Shown here piece after piece: positions 15,281 through 25,304 of a stretch of DNA of 64,000 nucleotides (position 1 is the stretch's first letter; each line of letters opens with the position of its first letter). Source of the stretch: an uncultured Senegalimassilia sp. (GTDB lineage Bacteria > Actinomycetota > Coriobacteriia > Coriobacteriales > Eggerthellaceae); contig NZ_CAKUAT010000014.1 in NCBI RefSeq assembly GCF_934636665.1, positions 6,971-70,970 on the forward strand. The letters are read 5' to 3'. The notes below the pieces were generated by a model. It had not been told where the DNA came from, ran no database searches, and worked only from the letters and a program-made list of their open reading frames with translations. Made by a program: the position numbers and the translations under genes.

Positions 15281-17326
15281 ATGACTAAAACGCAGCTGAT
15301 ACTCAATCGATACAAGCCCCTTGCCAAGGCGGGGGCCGGCGGCTTCGGCACGGTGCAGGTGGCATGGGATACGCGCATCCAGCGCAAGGTGGCCATCAAA
15401 TGCATCCCCCTCTCCGAGGCCGAGTTGTTGCGCGCCGCCCTTCCCGGGGCCGATGCGCTTGATGTTTCTCCTGATGAACACGGCGAAAGCTCAGCCGGAT
15501 CGCAAGGATTCGGCGCGTCGGGCACGCGTGCAACGGGATCCGCGGCTTCTTCGGTGGCCGCCGTCGACCCGGCGGACGTTCCCCCGTGGGAGGATTTGCC
15601 CGAGGAAGCGGGTTTTGCGGGCCCGTCGCGCGTTGATTCGTTCCCCAGCCAGCTTTTGCCTGGTCAGTCGGTCAGCCTGACGGATACGGCAGACCCTGCA
15701 AGCCGCCCGCTGGTGCGCACGCTCTCGCGCATCCCGGGATTGGACGAGGCCCGCACGGCGGCCATGCTGTCGGACCCCAGCATCGTTGCGGTGTACGACT
15801 TCGAGATTCAAGACTCCACGGCGTACCTGATCATGGAGTACGTCGAGGGTATGACGCTCACCGAGCTGCTGCGCGACCACGACGATCAGCTGACGCTCGA
15901 TGTGGTCGCCGCCGTGTTCGACGCGGTGGCGCATGCGCTTGAGGTGGCGCACGAGAACGGCGTGCTGCACTTGGATATCAAGCCCGACAACATCCTGATC
16001 AACGCATCGGGCCAGGTGAAGGTGACCGACTTCGGCTTGGCGACCTTGGCCGACGCGCAGGGGTTCGGCGTGGCCGGCGGTGGCACCGTCGGTTATATGC
16101 CGCTTGAGCAGATGCGCCAGGAGAACCTTGACGCGCGGTGCGACGAGTGGGCGCTCGCGTCGGTGACGTACGAGATGCTTGCGGGCGAGAACCCGTTCTT
16201 GGCTCCGAACCTGTTCCAGGCGCAGGAGGCCATCGAGGATGGCGAATTGGTGCTGCCATCGCTGTGCTGGGACAACCTCGACCCGGCCGCGGACGACCCC
16301 ATCTTCTACGCGTTGGACCCTGAGCGCGAGGAGCGCTACGAGACGGTGGCGGATTTCGCGGAGGAGCTTTCGCCGTTTTTGGGCGACCCGGTGAAGGGCC
16401 GTGCGGAGCTGGCCGACATCGTCGTCGGTCCGGAAGAAGAGGAGGAGCCTGAGCCGCAGCATCGCGAGCCCGGCATCCCGTTGCGCGACCGTATCACGCC
16501 CGATCTGCTGTTTCTCGGCTCGCACGCGTGCGGCGCGGTGGGATCGGCGTTGCTGGCGTTTTTGCCGTTGCAGAACATCTCGCAGACCGAAGGGTTCGCC
16601 AACCCGTTGTTCTGGGGGTTGTTGCTGCTTGTCACCCTTGCCGGAGCGCTTCGACCTCATCTGGGTGCGCTTTTGGGATTCGTTTCCCTGTCGGCCATGC
16701 TGGTGATGTGCGGCGTGCCCGCTGCGGGTTGCGTGCTGTTGGCGGGCGTCGGCGTATGGTGGTGGTACCTGGGCCGCGCGGGCGATGCGACCGCGAACGC
16801 CGCGTTAGCGACGCCGCTTGCCGGCGCGATCGGGTTGGGGCCGCTTGGCCCGCTTGCGGCGGGTTTTGCGCTGCGCCCGGTTGCGGCGATGGCGACCGCG
16901 GCCTTCCAAGTGCTGTGTGGATTTATGCTGGCAAGCTTGGGAAGCGCCTCGTTCATGGGATGGGATGTGCTTTCCACCTGGCATTTCTCGACGGCGGCCT
17001 TCGCAAGCGATGCGGTCATCGACCGGATGGCGGCCATGTTGACGGAGCCGGGCACGTGGATCATGGCGGCAAGCTGGGTGCTGGCGGCGGGCGCGTGCGC
17101 CTTGCTGCGTTGGCGCCCCACGCGGCTGTTCGCGTCCTTCGGCGTGCTGGCGGGCGCGGCGGTGCTGGTTGCCGGGTTCGTTTTGGCGGCGGTTTGCGGG
17201 TCTCCTTCCGCATCCGCCTTCACCGACCCCGTCGATGTTGCCTCGTTGGTCGTTTCCGCGGGCATTATGCTGTTCGCCGCCTATCTTCTGCCCGACCCCG
17301 AGTATTATGACGAGAGCGACGAATAG
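15281..17326 (+). CDS. Membrane Ser/Thr protein kinase with N-lobe insertion and polytopic C-terminus
   Basis: 681 aa. Kinase motifs: Gly loop KAGAGGFGTV (17-25), Lys40 (VAIK), helix-C Glu156, catalytic loop LHLDIKPDNIL (Asp232), TDFGLA (Asp250), GYMPLEQM, DEWALASVTYEMLAG. Between Lys40 and helix C lies a ~100-residue Ser/Asp/Pro-rich insertion (45-150) not found in ordinary kinases. The catalytic Arg of HRD is Leu (HLD), making it a non-RD kinase. After residue ~400 come about eight membrane helices in place of the usual single helix and PASTA repeats. The gene is apparently leaderless. Substrates are unknown; the FHA protein at the window start is a conceivable partner. Confidence 0.9.
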   Translation: MTKTQLILNRYKPLAKAGAGGFGTVQVAWDTRIQRKVAIKCIPLSEAELLRAALPGADALDVSPDEHGESSAGSQGFGASGTRATGSAASSVAAVDPADVPPWEDLPEEAGFAGPSRVDSFPSQLLPGQSVSLTDTADPASRPLVRTLSRIPGLDEARTAAMLSDPSIVAVYDFEIQDSTAYLIMEYVEGMTLTELLRDHDDQLTLDVVAAVFDAVAHALEVAHENGVLHLDIKPDNILINASGQVKVTDFGLATLADAQGFGVAGGGTVGYMPLEQMRQENLDARCDEWALASVTYEMLAGENPFLAPNLFQAQEAIEDGELVLPSLCWDNLDPAADDPIFYALDPEREERYETVADFAEELSPFLGDPVKGRAELADIVVGPEEEEEPEPQHREPGIPLRDRITPDLLFLGSHACGAVGSALLAFLPLQNISQTEGFANPLFWGLLLLVTLAGALRPHLGALLGFVSLSAMLVMCGVPAAGCVLLAGVGVWWWYLGRAGDATANAALATPLAGAIGLGPLGPLAAGFALRPVAAMATAAFQVLCGFMLASLGSASFMGWDVLSTWHFSTAAFASDAVIDRMAAMLTEPGTWIMAASWVLAAGACALLRWRPTRLFASFGVLAGAAVLVAGFVLAAVCGSPSASAFTDPVDVASLVVSAGIMLFAAYLLPDPEYYDESDE

Positions 17327-17424
17327 CTTCCGCTCCCGACGTTCGGGCGAAGCGGCGTTGCGCGATATCGAAAGACCGGCCGTCGGCGCGGTGCCGCGGC
17401 CTTACATGGATAGGAAGGAAACCC

Positions 17425-18321
17425 ATGATCGAGCTTAACGACGACAAGACGTTGTTCTCCTTCGACCGCGATCTTGAGCCGGTGCTGACCGTGAAGTCCG
17501 GCGAGACGGTGCGCATCCGTACGAAGGACTGCTTCAGCAACCAGCTGACCGGTCCTCAGGACACCATGGATGACCTGGATTGGGATGCCATCAACCCGGC
17601 AACCGGCCCGGTGTTCGTCGAGGGCGCGAAGGCGGGCGGCGCGCTGAAGGTGCGCATCGAGAACATCGAGTTCGATGAGCAGACCTGCTCCGCCACCGGT
17701 CAGGACGAGGGCGTTTGCGGCAATCGCTTCACCGAGTGGGCAACGCATTACTGCAAGATCCAGGGCAACACGCTGGCCTGGGACGAGCGCCTGAACATCC
17801 CGCTGCGCCCCATGATCGGCGTCATCGGCGTGGCTCCCGAGGGCGAGCCGGTGAACTGCGGCACGCCGGGTAGCCACGGCGGCAACATGGACAACACGGC
17901 CATCACCACCGGCGCCACGCTGTACTTTCCCGTGGCGGTCGACGGCGCGCTGTTCGGCTGCGGCGACATGCACGCTGCCATGGGCGACGGCGAGGTCAGC
18001 GTCTCCGGCGCCGAGGTTGCAGGCTACGCCACCGTCACGCTGACGGCCCTGCCCGAGCTGAAGCTGGTGAACCCGCTGATCGAGAACGACACGCATTTCG
18101 GCATCATCGTGTCCGCGGAATCGCTGGATGCGGCCGCTGAGCTGGCCGTTCAGCAGATGGTCGACCTGCTGGCTTCTCGCACGAACGAGTCCGAGGCCGA
18201 CCTGGTCATGCTGCTGTCGCTGGTCGCCGACGTGCAGGTGTGCCAGATGGTGGACCCGCAGAAGACGGTGCGTTTCATGGTGCCGAAGTACGTGCTGGAT
18301 GCCATCGGCTTCGCGCTGTAA
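17425..18321 (+). CDS. Acetamidase/formamidase family protein
   Basis: 298 aa, the normal length for the FmdA/AmdA family. Signatures: GAKAGGALKVRIENIEF, CGTPGSHGGNMDNT, and FGCGDMHAAMGDGEVSVSG with the metal-binding His/Asp residues. It hydrolyses short aliphatic amides to ammonia and the acid; the exact substrate cannot be told. GGAAGGAAA lies ahead of the ATG. It is monocistronic, 98 nt after the kinase gene, and is followed by a strong terminator. Confidence 0.92.
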   Translation: MIELNDDKTLFSFDRDLEPVLTVKSGETVRIRTKDCFSNQLTGPQDTMDDLDWDAINPATGPVFVEGAKAGGALKVRIENIEFDEQTCSATGQDEGVCGNRFTEWATHYCKIQGNTLAWDERLNIPLRPMIGVIGVAPEGEPVNCGTPGSHGGNMDNTAITTGATLYFPVAVDGALFGCGDMHAAMGDGEVSVSGAEVAGYATVTLTALPELKLVNPLIENDTHFGIIVSAESLDAAAELAVQQMVDLLASRTNESEADLVMLLSLVADVQVCQMVDPQKTVRFMVPKYVLDAIGFAL

Positions 18322-18338
18322 CGGCAAGTTGGGAAACG

Positions 18339-18373
18339 AAGCGCCCGCAAGCGTTGTGCTTGCGGGCGCTTTT
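18339..18373 (+). terminator. Rho-independent terminator after the acetamidase gene
   Basis: A 14-bp stem (18339-18352 with 18358-18371) with a 5-nt GTTGT loop is followed by T residues. Confidence 0.92.
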
Positions 18374-18384
18374 GCGTTGGGGCA

Positions 18385-18423
18385 AAAAGAAACCGCCCCG
18401 CGTATTGGCGTTGCGGGGCGGTT
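18385..18423 (-). terminator. Rho-independent terminator for the small membrane protein gene
   Basis: On the minus strand an 11-bp stem (18413-18423 with 18391-18401, AACCGCCCCGC arms) is followed by TCTTTTTG. Confidence 0.88.
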
Positions 18424-18457
18424 CGGCGGCAGGTGTGAGTGAGTGGCCGCCGCGTGG

Positions 18458-18655
18458 TTATTCGGAATCTTCCTCGTCGTCATCGTCGAAGAAGGACCAG
18501 TCGTCCTTGCCTTTCGGGCGGTCGACGAACGTTTTGCGGGTGCGACGCTCCATGATGATGCATGCGATAAGGCTGATGACAAGACCCGCACCGATCATAA
18601 TGCCCATGCCGGCATATGTCTCGAAAAGAAAGTGGTACAGGCCGATCCAATCCAT
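18458..18655 (-). CDS. Small single-span membrane protein with acidic tail
   Basis: 65 aa. The N-terminal 35 residues are one or two hydrophobic segments (WIGLYHFLFETY, then GMGIMIGAGLVISLIACIIM). A basic patch (ERRTRKTF) follows, and the tail is acidic (FFDDDDEEDSE). TAGGAA precedes the ATG, a -10-like TATACT lies on the minus strand at 18710-18715, and a terminator follows, so it is a complete transcription unit. Function unknown. Confidence 0.75.
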   Translation of the reverse strand: MDWIGLYHFLFETYAGMGIMIGAGLVISLIACIIMERRTRKTFVDRPKGKDDWSFFDDDDEEDSE

Positions 18656-18975
18656 GCTGTTCCTAACGGTTCGTTCGCAAGCGCTCGAGGGCGCGTATTA
18701 CAAAGCCAAAGTATACTACACCGTTTCCGCTCCGGTCGTGCCAAGAACGAAGAACAACCAACGATCAGCAACAAACCGCAACAGCTCGAAGGGATATGGG
18801 ATCGGTGTCTTGAACCCTTGCGTTTTGAGTCCTGGCAGCTCGACCTTGATGGGCCGTGGTTCGGATTCTGATTCCTCGAACCCTTGTGCCTCGGCCCCCG
18901 AACCGTCAGGGCAGGGCCGCCGAACCGCTGGGCGGAGCGGTTGGTTTCGGACAGATAAGCCTCCGTCCCCATGTG
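18656..18975. other. Intergenic region between two minus-strand genes
   Basis: It contains the candidate -10 for the small membrane protein (minus TATACT at 18710-18715). GAACCCTTG occurs twice (18812 and 18879 areas). I checked the GGTTCGAG-like string for a tRNA T-arm and found no pairing stem. No gene is supported. Confidence 0.5.
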
Positions 18976-21600
18976 TCAGGGTTTGCGGAGGCGGCACCAG
19001 CAGGTGTGCTGGGGGTTTCCGAACGCCAACGGCGAGGGCCGGCTGGTGGTGAGCGTGTTGATGCATCCGCCAACATCGACGGGCTCGGCGCCGGCGTCTT
19101 CCGCTTGCCACCAGGCGCCTTGCGGCATGACGATGGTGCCGGCGATCACGTCATCGGTGACGTGCGCGGGAAGACGCAGCGTGCCGAAACGGTTCGACGC
19201 CTCCACCAGGTCGCCGGTCGCGATGCCTCGCGTGTCGGCGTCCGCGGGGTTGATCGAGATGATCTGCGGCACATGTCGCGAAACCGCGGGCACGTTGCCC
19301 CATGACGAATGGATGCGTGCGACGCTATGGAATCCGAACACGCGAAACGGCTGGTCGCAGGCGGGTTCGGCGATTGCTTCGCTTCGGCGACTGCTTGTGG
19401 GAAGGTCGGTGCCTGATTTGCTCCCCTGGCCGTCTGCGCATAGCCCAGCGCCCGGTTCCCGCGCCCCGTTGTCCGCAGCCTGCTCGACGGCGAACTCCGC
19501 CGGGCCCCATTCGGGAACGTAGGTGGGGATGGGCGTGATGGCGCCCTCGTCGGGTGCGCCGCGCAGCGCCTCGGCCACGGCGGCGAGCTGTTCGCTGAAC
19601 AGCTCGATCTTGCCCGATGGCGTGTCGAGTGGATGCGCATCGGGGTCGCTTCGCCAATCGGCAAGCGCCACGAACGGCTTGTTGCGGTCGGTCCGCCAGG
19701 CGAGCCCTTCCTCGATCAGCCGGTCGAACGCCGGCAGTCCGGCGCTGCGCTCGCGGTCGCTCTCGTACAGGCGGCGAATCCACTCGCCTTCCGTGCGCCC
19801 CTCGGTGAACGCGTCTTCGATTCCCCAGCGTTTCGCCAGGTCGCAGCACATTTCCCATGCGCCGCGACGCTCGAAGCGCGCGCCCAGCTCCCCGGTGCTG
19901 ACGGCGATGCGCCGGCCCCAGGCGTCGGCGTCCATCGCGCTTTCCTGCTCCATGCGGAACAGGTCGGGCAGCACGATGTCGGCGTAGCGCGCGGAATCGG
20001 TGAACTCCACGTCCACGTTCAGGATGAACTCGCACTTCGACGGGTCGCCTAGCACGCGGTGCGCGCGGTTGACGTCGCCGTGCTGGTTGGTCAGGCAATT
20101 GCCGCCGTGGCAGATGATCGCCTTGATGCTGCAGGGAAGATGTGCGGCGCCGGAACCTTCCTCCGGCAGCCCGCGAACGCCCTCGCGCGCGCCTAGCGCT
20201 TCGCCGTTCTCGATGGCATCGAGGAACCGATACGCCGGGATGCGGAAGGGAACAGGGTTATCACCTGCGGAAACTCGCGTGAGGAAGCCGCCGCCCCAAG
20301 CGATGTTCGTGCCGTTGTTCGTACCGGGCAGACCTACCTGTCCGAGCGCTGCAGCCAGCATCATGATCATGCCGCTGGTCATCTCGCCGTTGCTGCGACG
20401 CTGCGGACCCCACCCCTGCATGATGAACGCGGGCCGTGCAGTGGCAAGCTGCGCGGCAAGTTCGCGAATATCGCTCGCGGCGATGCCGGTGATCGCGGTG
20501 GCCCACGCGGGCGTTTTCGCCACGTGGTCGTAGCCGGCGCCGCGCAGGTAATCCATTACGGAAAGCCCCAGGCCGCGTCGGTTCTCGGGTAGCGTCTCGT
20601 CGGTGAATCCGATGCAATGCTCGCGCAAGAAGTCCCAATCCAGCGCGTTGTGCACGAACGCTAGCTCGTGCAGGAGCGCCGCCGCCAGCGCGCCGTCGGT
20701 CCCAGGGTTGATAGGCAACCAGGAAACGGTTTCCCCGCTCGACGCGGCGTCGTTCGGCAGCGCGCCATCGCAAGCGGGTGCCGCCAGCTGCCCTTCGGGT
20801 TCGCTGCTGCCCGGCAGCGCCGCGCCGCAAAGCGCTGATGCCTGTCCCTCGCGCTCGCCGCCGCTCGCGGACTTCTTGCGTTTGGGGATGGAGCCGTTTC
20901 GCCGCGGGTCGACCATCACGATGCGTCCGCCGCGTTCGCCCACCTGCTCGACCACGCGGTCCCAGGCGCCGTGCCAGGTGGCGCGACCCGTTCCCGTTTC
21001 CGCCGGCGAAGCGCCGAGCACCAGCACGAGCCGCGCATCGGCGGCGGCATCGAGTTCGCTGCCGCCGGGGTAGAGCGCACCGGGCCCGTACATGCTACGG
21101 ACCATGGCGTTGATCTGCGGATTCGAGTAGTTGTTGTAGTGGTCCAGGAAGCCGCCGAAGCAGTTCATGAGCCGCTCGAACGGGTCGGCGGTGGTGCACG
21201 ATTGCCCGGTGGTGTAGGCCAGGTAGATGGACTCGTTGCCGTGCTCGCGGCGGATGCGGGCCAGCCGGTCGGCTATCTCGTCAAGCGCTTCGTCCCAGGT
21301 CACGCGTTCGAACTGCGCGGAACCCGGTGGCCCGACGCGCCTCATGGGCCACATAAGGCGGTCGGGGCTGTTCGCCCACGCGCGCATGGACAGCCCGCGG
21401 TGGCAGGCAGGGGCGGCCTTGTTCGCCGACACGCGCGTCAGCTCGCCGTCGCGCAGGTGCAGCTCAAGCGGGCAGCGACCCGGGCAGTCGATGGCGCAAA
21501 ACGCCGGCGCGCAGGTTTCGGCAGCTTCGCTTCCGAAAGCGGAATCGACCGGCTCAACCTTGCGGAACAGCCGGTCGGCTATGTTCGTGATCGTTTTCAT
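18976..21600 (-). CDS. Molybdopterin oxidoreductase, DMSO-reductase family, without Tat signal
   Basis: 874 aa. An N-terminal Cys cluster [14 protein letters not shown] with a later Cys in PACHRG fits a [4Fe-4S] site. Molybdopterin domains follow: [42 protein letters not shown], and [10 protein letters not shown]. The C-terminal molydop-binding domain ends with [13 protein letters not shown]. There is no twin-arginine leader (start [14 protein letters not shown]), so it is predicted cytoplasmic, and no iron-sulfur or membrane subunit is adjacent. Two disordered Ser/Glu/Pro-rich inserts (around residues 245-290 and 720-750) are unusual. The substrate is unknown. The ATG at 21600 has GGGAG only 1 nt away, and a GATAAT 6 nt upstream suggests a leaderless mRNA. 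Confidence 0.9.
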   Translation of the reverse strand: MKTITNIADRLFRKVEPVDSAFGSEAAETCAPAFCAIDCPGRCPLELHLRDGELTRVSANKAAPACHRGLSMRAWANSPDRLMWPMRRVGPPGSAQFERVTWDEALDEIADRLARIRREHGNESIYLAYTTGQSCTTADPFERLMNCFGGFLDHYNNYSNPQINAMVRSMYGPGALYPGGSELDAAADARLVLVLGASPAETGTGRATWHGAWDRVVEQVGERGGRIVMVDPRRNGSIPKRKKSASGGEREGQASALCGAALPGSSEPEGQLAAPACDGALPNDAASSGETVSWLPINPGTDGALAAALLHELAFVHNALDWDFLREHCIGFTDETLPENRRGLGLSVMDYLRGAGYDHVAKTPAWATAITGIAASDIRELAAQLATARPAFIMQGWGPQRRSNGEMTSGMIMMLAAALGQVGLPGTNNGTNIAWGGGFLTRVSAGDNPVPFRIPAYRFLDAIENGEALGAREGVRGLPEEGSGAAHLPCSIKAIICHGGNCLTNQHGDVNRAHRVLGDPSKCEFILNVDVEFTDSARYADIVLPDLFRMEQESAMDADAWGRRIAVSTGELGARFERRGAWEMCCDLAKRWGIEDAFTEGRTEGEWIRRLYESDRERSAGLPAFDRLIEEGLAWRTDRNKPFVALADWRSDPDAHPLDTPSGKIELFSEQLAAVAEALRGAPDEGAITPIPTYVPEWGPAEFAVEQAADNGAREPGAGLCADGQGSKSGTDLPTSSRRSEAIAEPACDQPFRVFGFHSVARIHSSWGNVPAVSRHVPQIISINPADADTRGIATGDLVEASNRFGTLRLPAHVTDDVIAGTIVMPQGAWWQAEDAGAEPVDVGGCINTLTTSRPSPLAFGNPQHTCWCRLRKP

Positions 21601-21606
21601 GCTCCC

Positions 21607-21612
21607 ATTATC
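21607..21612 (-). promoter_or_regulatory. Candidate -10 box for the molybdoenzyme gene
   Basis: GATAAT on the minus strand ends 6 nt before the ATG at 21600, the same arrangement as for the kinase and HNH genes. Confidence 0.4.
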
Positions 21613-21744
21613 GCCGGCGCCCTTCGCGTGCCTCTGCATGCGCTTGTTATTGCGCCGTTATCACATAGCTGCAATCCCTGCGCCTTCGCATGCCGCTCCC
21701 GTGAAGGCTCTTTATCGCCCACGCCGCACGCGCGTTCGCTGCGC

Positions 21745-21750
21745 TATACT
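21745..21750 (+). promoter_or_regulatory. Candidate -10 box for serS
   Basis: TATACT at 21745-21750 predicts a short ~40-nt leader before the serS ATG. That is too short for a T-box riboswitch. Confidence 0.45.
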
Positions 21751-21795
21751 GGGAAACTGCTCTACTACAACCGATTCATAGAAGGGGAGCGCGCA

Positions 21796-23088
21796 ATGCT
21801 AGATCTTAAGTTCGTTCGCGAAAACCAGGAAGCCGTCGCCCAGGCGATGAAGAACCGTCATGCTTCATGGGACGCGTCGCGCTTCTCCGAACTTGACGAA
21901 GCCCGTCGTGCCGCCATCACCGAGGAGGAGGCCCTGCAGGCCGAGCGCAACGCCACGTCCAAGAGCATCGGCCAGATGATGGCCGCCGGCGAGAAGGACA
22001 AGGCTGAGGCCGCCAAGGAGCGCGTGCGCGAGATCAACGACCAGCTGGCCGCCGTCTCCGCCAAGCGCGAGACCGTCGACGCCGAGCTTCACGACATCCT
22101 GCTGCGCACGCCGAACATGCCGGCCGACACCACTCCCGTGGGCGATGACGAGAACGACAACCCCGAGGTGCGCCGCTGGGGCACCCCGCGCGACTTCGAG
22201 GCCGAGGGCATCCAGATGAAGCCGCACTGGGACCTGGGCGCCGACCTGCACATGCTCGAGCCCGAGCGCGCCGTCAAGCTGGCTGCCAGCCGCTTCGTCC
22301 TGCTGCGCGGTCAGGCCGCACGCCTGGAGCGCGCCATCATCAACTTCATGGCCGACACGCACACCAGCCGCGGCTACACCGAGTGGTGGTGCCCGGCCAT
22401 GGCCAACGCCAACACGCTGACCGGCACCGGCCAGCTGCCCAAGTTCGAGGACGACCTGTTCAAAACCCGTGAGGGCCTCTACCTGATCCCCACGGCCGAG
22501 GTGCAGCTGACCAACATCCACTCCGGCGAGGTGCTTGAGGCTTCCGACCTGCCGCTTCATTACTGCGCTTACACCCCGTGCTTCCGCGAGGAGGCCGGCA
22601 GCGCCGGTCGCGACACGCGCGGCCTCATCCGCGTGCACCAGTTCGACAAGGTGGAGATGGTCAAGTACGCCAAGCCCGAGGAAAGCTACGACGAGCTGGA
22701 GGCCATGGTCAACGACGCCGAGAACATCCTGCAGCAGCTGGGCCTTCCGTACCGCGTGATTAGCCTGTGCACCGGCGACATCGGATTCTCCGCCGCCAAG
22801 ACCTACGACCTGGAGGTTTGGCTGCCCAGCTACAACAGCTACAAGGAGATCAGCTCCTGCTCGAACTGCGTCGACTTCCAGGCGCGCCGCGCGAACATCA
22901 AGTACCGCGACCCCGAGAACTTCAAGGGCTCGCGCTACGTCCACACGCTGAACGGCTCCGGCCTGGCGGTGGGCCGCACCATGGCTGCCATCATGGAGAA
23001 CTACCAGCAGGCCGACGGCACCATCAAGGTCCCCGAGGTGCTGGTCCCCTACATGGGCGGCATCGAGGTCATCGGCGACCAGGCGTAA
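21796..23088 (+). CDS. serS: Seryl-tRNA synthetase
   Basis: 430 aa, the expected length. The N-terminal long coiled-coil arm (~1-110) opens [14 protein letters not shown]. The class II catalytic domain shows motif 2 [22 protein letters not shown] and motif 3 [20 protein letters not shown], plus TAEVQLTN and [15 protein letters not shown]. It charges tRNA-Ser with serine. AGGGGAGC precedes the ATG. The gene following is separated by ~54 nt. Confidence 0.98.
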   Translation: MLDLKFVRENQEAVAQAMKNRHASWDASRFSELDEARRAAITEEEALQAERNATSKSIGQMMAAGEKDKAEAAKERVREINDQLAAVSAKRETVDAELHDILLRTPNMPADTTPVGDDENDNPEVRRWGTPRDFEAEGIQMKPHWDLGADLHMLEPERAVKLAASRFVLLRGQAARLERAIINFMADTHTSRGYTEWWCPAMANANTLTGTGQLPKFEDDLFKTREGLYLIPTAEVQLTNIHSGEVLEASDLPLHYCAYTPCFREEAGSAGRDTRGLIRVHQFDKVEMVKYAKPEESYDELEAMVNDAENILQQLGLPYRVISLCTGDIGFSAAKTYDLEVWLPSYNSYKEISSCSNCVDFQARRANIKYRDPENFKGSRYVHTLNGSGLAVGRTMAAIMENYQQADGTIKVPEVLVPYMGGIEVIGDQA

Positions 23089-23142
23089 AGCCGGCGTATG
23101 GCCTTCTGAAGGAAAACTGCACGTAGATAAGGTATTTTGCAC

Positions 23143-24780
23143 GTGGTAACGAAACGAAAGCCACCGAAGCAGAATAACGAACAGGGCGCGCCGGGCAAAC
23201 CGGCGCGCCCTTCCGTTAAGGGCAAGGCGGTCGCCCGTCCCGAGGTGCGCCCCGAGGCGGCCGCGGCGGCGTCGAACGATGCCGCCGCGAACGCGGCGAA
23301 TCAGGCAGGCGCCCAGGTGGCGGCACCGGGCAAGCCCAAGCGGCGTATCGCCATGCCGCAAAGCTCGACGCGCCTGAAGCAGAACCAGGCGGCGAACCAG
23401 GCGGCCCCGGCTCAGGCTGGGGAAGCAGGCGCTGCGCAATCTGCACGGCAGCCCGTCTCGCGACCTGCGGGGGCTTCGGGTTCTCAGCCTGCACGACAGC
23501 CCGCTGCGCAACCCGCGGGGTCATCCGCCCCGCAGCCAACCAGGCCTTCGGTCTCGCAACCGTCCAGGCCTTCCGTGGCGAAACGCGGGACCGGCAAGCC
23601 GACGAAGGCGCGCAAGCCGTTGAACGTCCCCTCGGTGCAGCCGGGCGGGGACGGGAATGCCCCGGCGTCTGCGCCCGGGGAATCCGCTGCGACTGCCGAG
23701 CAGGCCTCCGCGGCGGAAGGCAAGGGCGCCGCGCTGAAGCGCCGTCTGAAGCGCTTCTCGGTCGCGAAGGCCGAGAAAACCGCTTCCGATCAGGCGAAGC
23801 AGGTGGAGGGGACCGTCTCCGAGGCCGATGCCGAGCAAGCGAAGGATGCCGCCCGTGCCGCCATCGCCGGCGAGGCCGCCAAGCGCAGGCTTGAGCGGCG
23901 GCAGCGCATGCTCAAGCGCACCGGGGAAGGCGAAGGCGCCGACGTCGCAGTTCAGGGCGCTGCCGAAGGCGACTCCGCGCAAGGTGGGGAAGCCGGCGAG
24001 GGGGTACAGGCCGGCGAAACGGCGCGCAAGCTCCCGTTCAACCTGTCCGAGCTGCACCTGACCTGGCCCATCGTCGCCGTGCTGGTGGCGATCGCCGTGG
24101 TGGTGGTCACGGTGGGCTCGTTCTCGTGGGGCCGCTGGCTTCGCTACGACGACGCCGCCGACTTCCAAGGCGCGTGGTACGCGAACGGCACAACGTCCCT
24201 GGTGACGGTCGATGGCCAGGAGATTCATCTGACCAGCGACGTCGCTTACGGCTACACGCTCGACACCGGGGCGAAGACCATCACGTTCACGTTCGGCGAT
24301 CTGCAGGGGCAGGGGCGCTACCGTTTCTCCGCCGATCGCAGCGAGCTGGTCATCACCGATGGCGATGGATTCTCGTTCTGGGGCAACCTGTTCAGCGATA
24401 TCGGCTGGCAGTTCGGCCAGCTCATCACCGGGCTGCAGGGCAAGGAAGCCCCGCGCGAGGAGGCCGTCGACGGCGTAACGGTGCTCGACCGCACGCCGGG
24501 CGAAGGCGCCGTGGCGGCGCCGGCAAGCTCGGCTCCGGCTCAGGACGCCGACGCGTCCTCCGCGGACGACGCGTCGAGCGACGCGGGCACTGGCGAAGCC
24601 TCCGATGGCGAAACCGCTGACGGCGATGCTGCCGGCGCGGATGCGACGGGCGATTCCGCCGATGGCTCCAGCGGCTCCGGCTCGCAAGGGTTCACCGGCG
24701 CGGTGGCCGAGGGCGGTATCGAGTCGGCGGGCAGCAACGCGGTGACCCTTGAGCAGCTGAAAAACGGGTCGCTGCGATGA
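23143..24780 (+). CDS. Single-pass membrane protein with long basic disordered N-terminus
   Basis: 545 aa from the GTG at 23143 (a TTG at 23137 is the alternative). Residues 1-300 are low-complexity Ala/Pro/Gln/Lys/Arg and probably cytoplasmic. One membrane helix follows (IVAVLVAIAVVVVTVGSF, ~308-328). A compact outer domain begins FQGAWYANGTTSLVTVDG, a beta-rich repeat pattern of ~100 residues, and then an acidic Asp/Ser/Ala tail. The stop overlaps the next ATG by 4 nt (ATGA), so it is translated together with the CphA-N-like gene. No family recognised; it may act as a membrane scaffold for the two following proteins. Confidence 0.8.
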   Translation: MVTKRKPPKQNNEQGAPGKPARPSVKGKAVARPEVRPEAAAAASNDAAANAANQAGAQVAAPGKPKRRIAMPQSSTRLKQNQAANQAAPAQAGEAGAAQSARQPVSRPAGASGSQPARQPAAQPAGSSAPQPTRPSVSQPSRPSVAKRGTGKPTKARKPLNVPSVQPGGDGNAPASAPGESAATAEQASAAEGKGAALKRRLKRFSVAKAEKTASDQAKQVEGTVSEADAEQAKDAARAAIAGEAAKRRLERRQRMLKRTGEGEGADVAVQGAAEGDSAQGGEAGEGVQAGETARKLPFNLSELHLTWPIVAVLVAIAVVVVTVGSFSWGRWLRYDDAADFQGAWYANGTTSLVTVDGQEIHLTSDVAYGYTLDTGAKTITFTFGDLQGQGRYRFSADRSELVITDGDGFSFWGNLFSDIGWQFGQLITGLQGKEAPREEAVDGVTVLDRTPGEGAVAAPASSAPAQDADASSADDASSDAGTGEASDGETADGDAAGADATGDSADGSSGSGSQGFTGAVAEGGIESAGSNAVTLEQLKNGSLR

Positions 24781-25274
24781 TGCATGATGGCGCCTGCGCG
24801 GGCGGGGACGCTTCGGCGGGCTCCATCCGCGTCGAGCGCATGGAGGTGCGGCGCGGGCACTTGGTGTGCCGGGTGGCGTTCGGCGCCGCGCCGCGCACAA
24901 CTTCGCCCCAGCTGATGTCGCGCGTGCTGGACGTGGTCCCCACGTTGGCGCAGCATGCCTGCGTCAACGAGCGCGGCACCACCTTCGCGGCGGTCATGGA
25001 CTGCACCCCGCTGCCGCATTTGCTGGAGCATTTGGTGGTTGACCTGCAGGTACGTGCGGAATCGGGGCGGTGGGGCACGCTGCCCGGCGCCATGCCGGGC
25101 GCCCCGCCTTCCGTGACGGGTTCGACACGCGAACGCCCCATCGTGGGCACCAGCGAATGGCTGGACGAGGCGGCGGGCATCGCTCGCATAGATGTGAGCT
25201 TCGCCGACGACCTGGTGGCCCTAAGGGCCATGCGGGATTCCGTGGCGTTTCTCAACAAGCTGCTGCGCGGCTAA
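24777..25274 (+). CDS. Stand-alone protein resembling the cyanophycin synthetase N-terminal domain
   Basis: 165 aa. The segment VVPTLAQHACVNERG..., LPHLLEHLVVDLQV and the end FADDLVALRAMRDSVAFLNKLL follow the order and spacing of the cyanophycin synthetase (CphA) N-domain, where the counterparts are PGL.EH.C, GHVLEHVALELQ and a final helix after a beta hairpin. In CphA that domain precedes an ATP-grasp ligase domain; here an ATP-grasp protein is the next gene. The assignment is by eye. It overlaps the upstream gene by 4 nt and ends 30 nt before the ATP-grasp gene. Confidence 0.7.
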   Translation: MMHDGACAGGDASAGSIRVERMEVRRGHLVCRVAFGAAPRTTSPQLMSRVLDVVPTLAQHACVNERGTTFAAVMDCTPLPHLLEHLVVDLQVRAESGRWGTLPGAMPGAPPSVTGSTRERPIVGTSEWLDEAAGIARIDVSFADDLVALRAMRDSVAFLNKLLRG

Positions 25275-25304
25275 CGCGCAACATATAAAGGAAGGAGGCC
25301 CGAG

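Noticed and set aside
18800..18900. Possible tRNA (GGTTCGAG-like T-loop on the minus strand)
   Set aside because: The flanking bases do not pair into a T-stem, and no acceptor or anticodon stem could be found.
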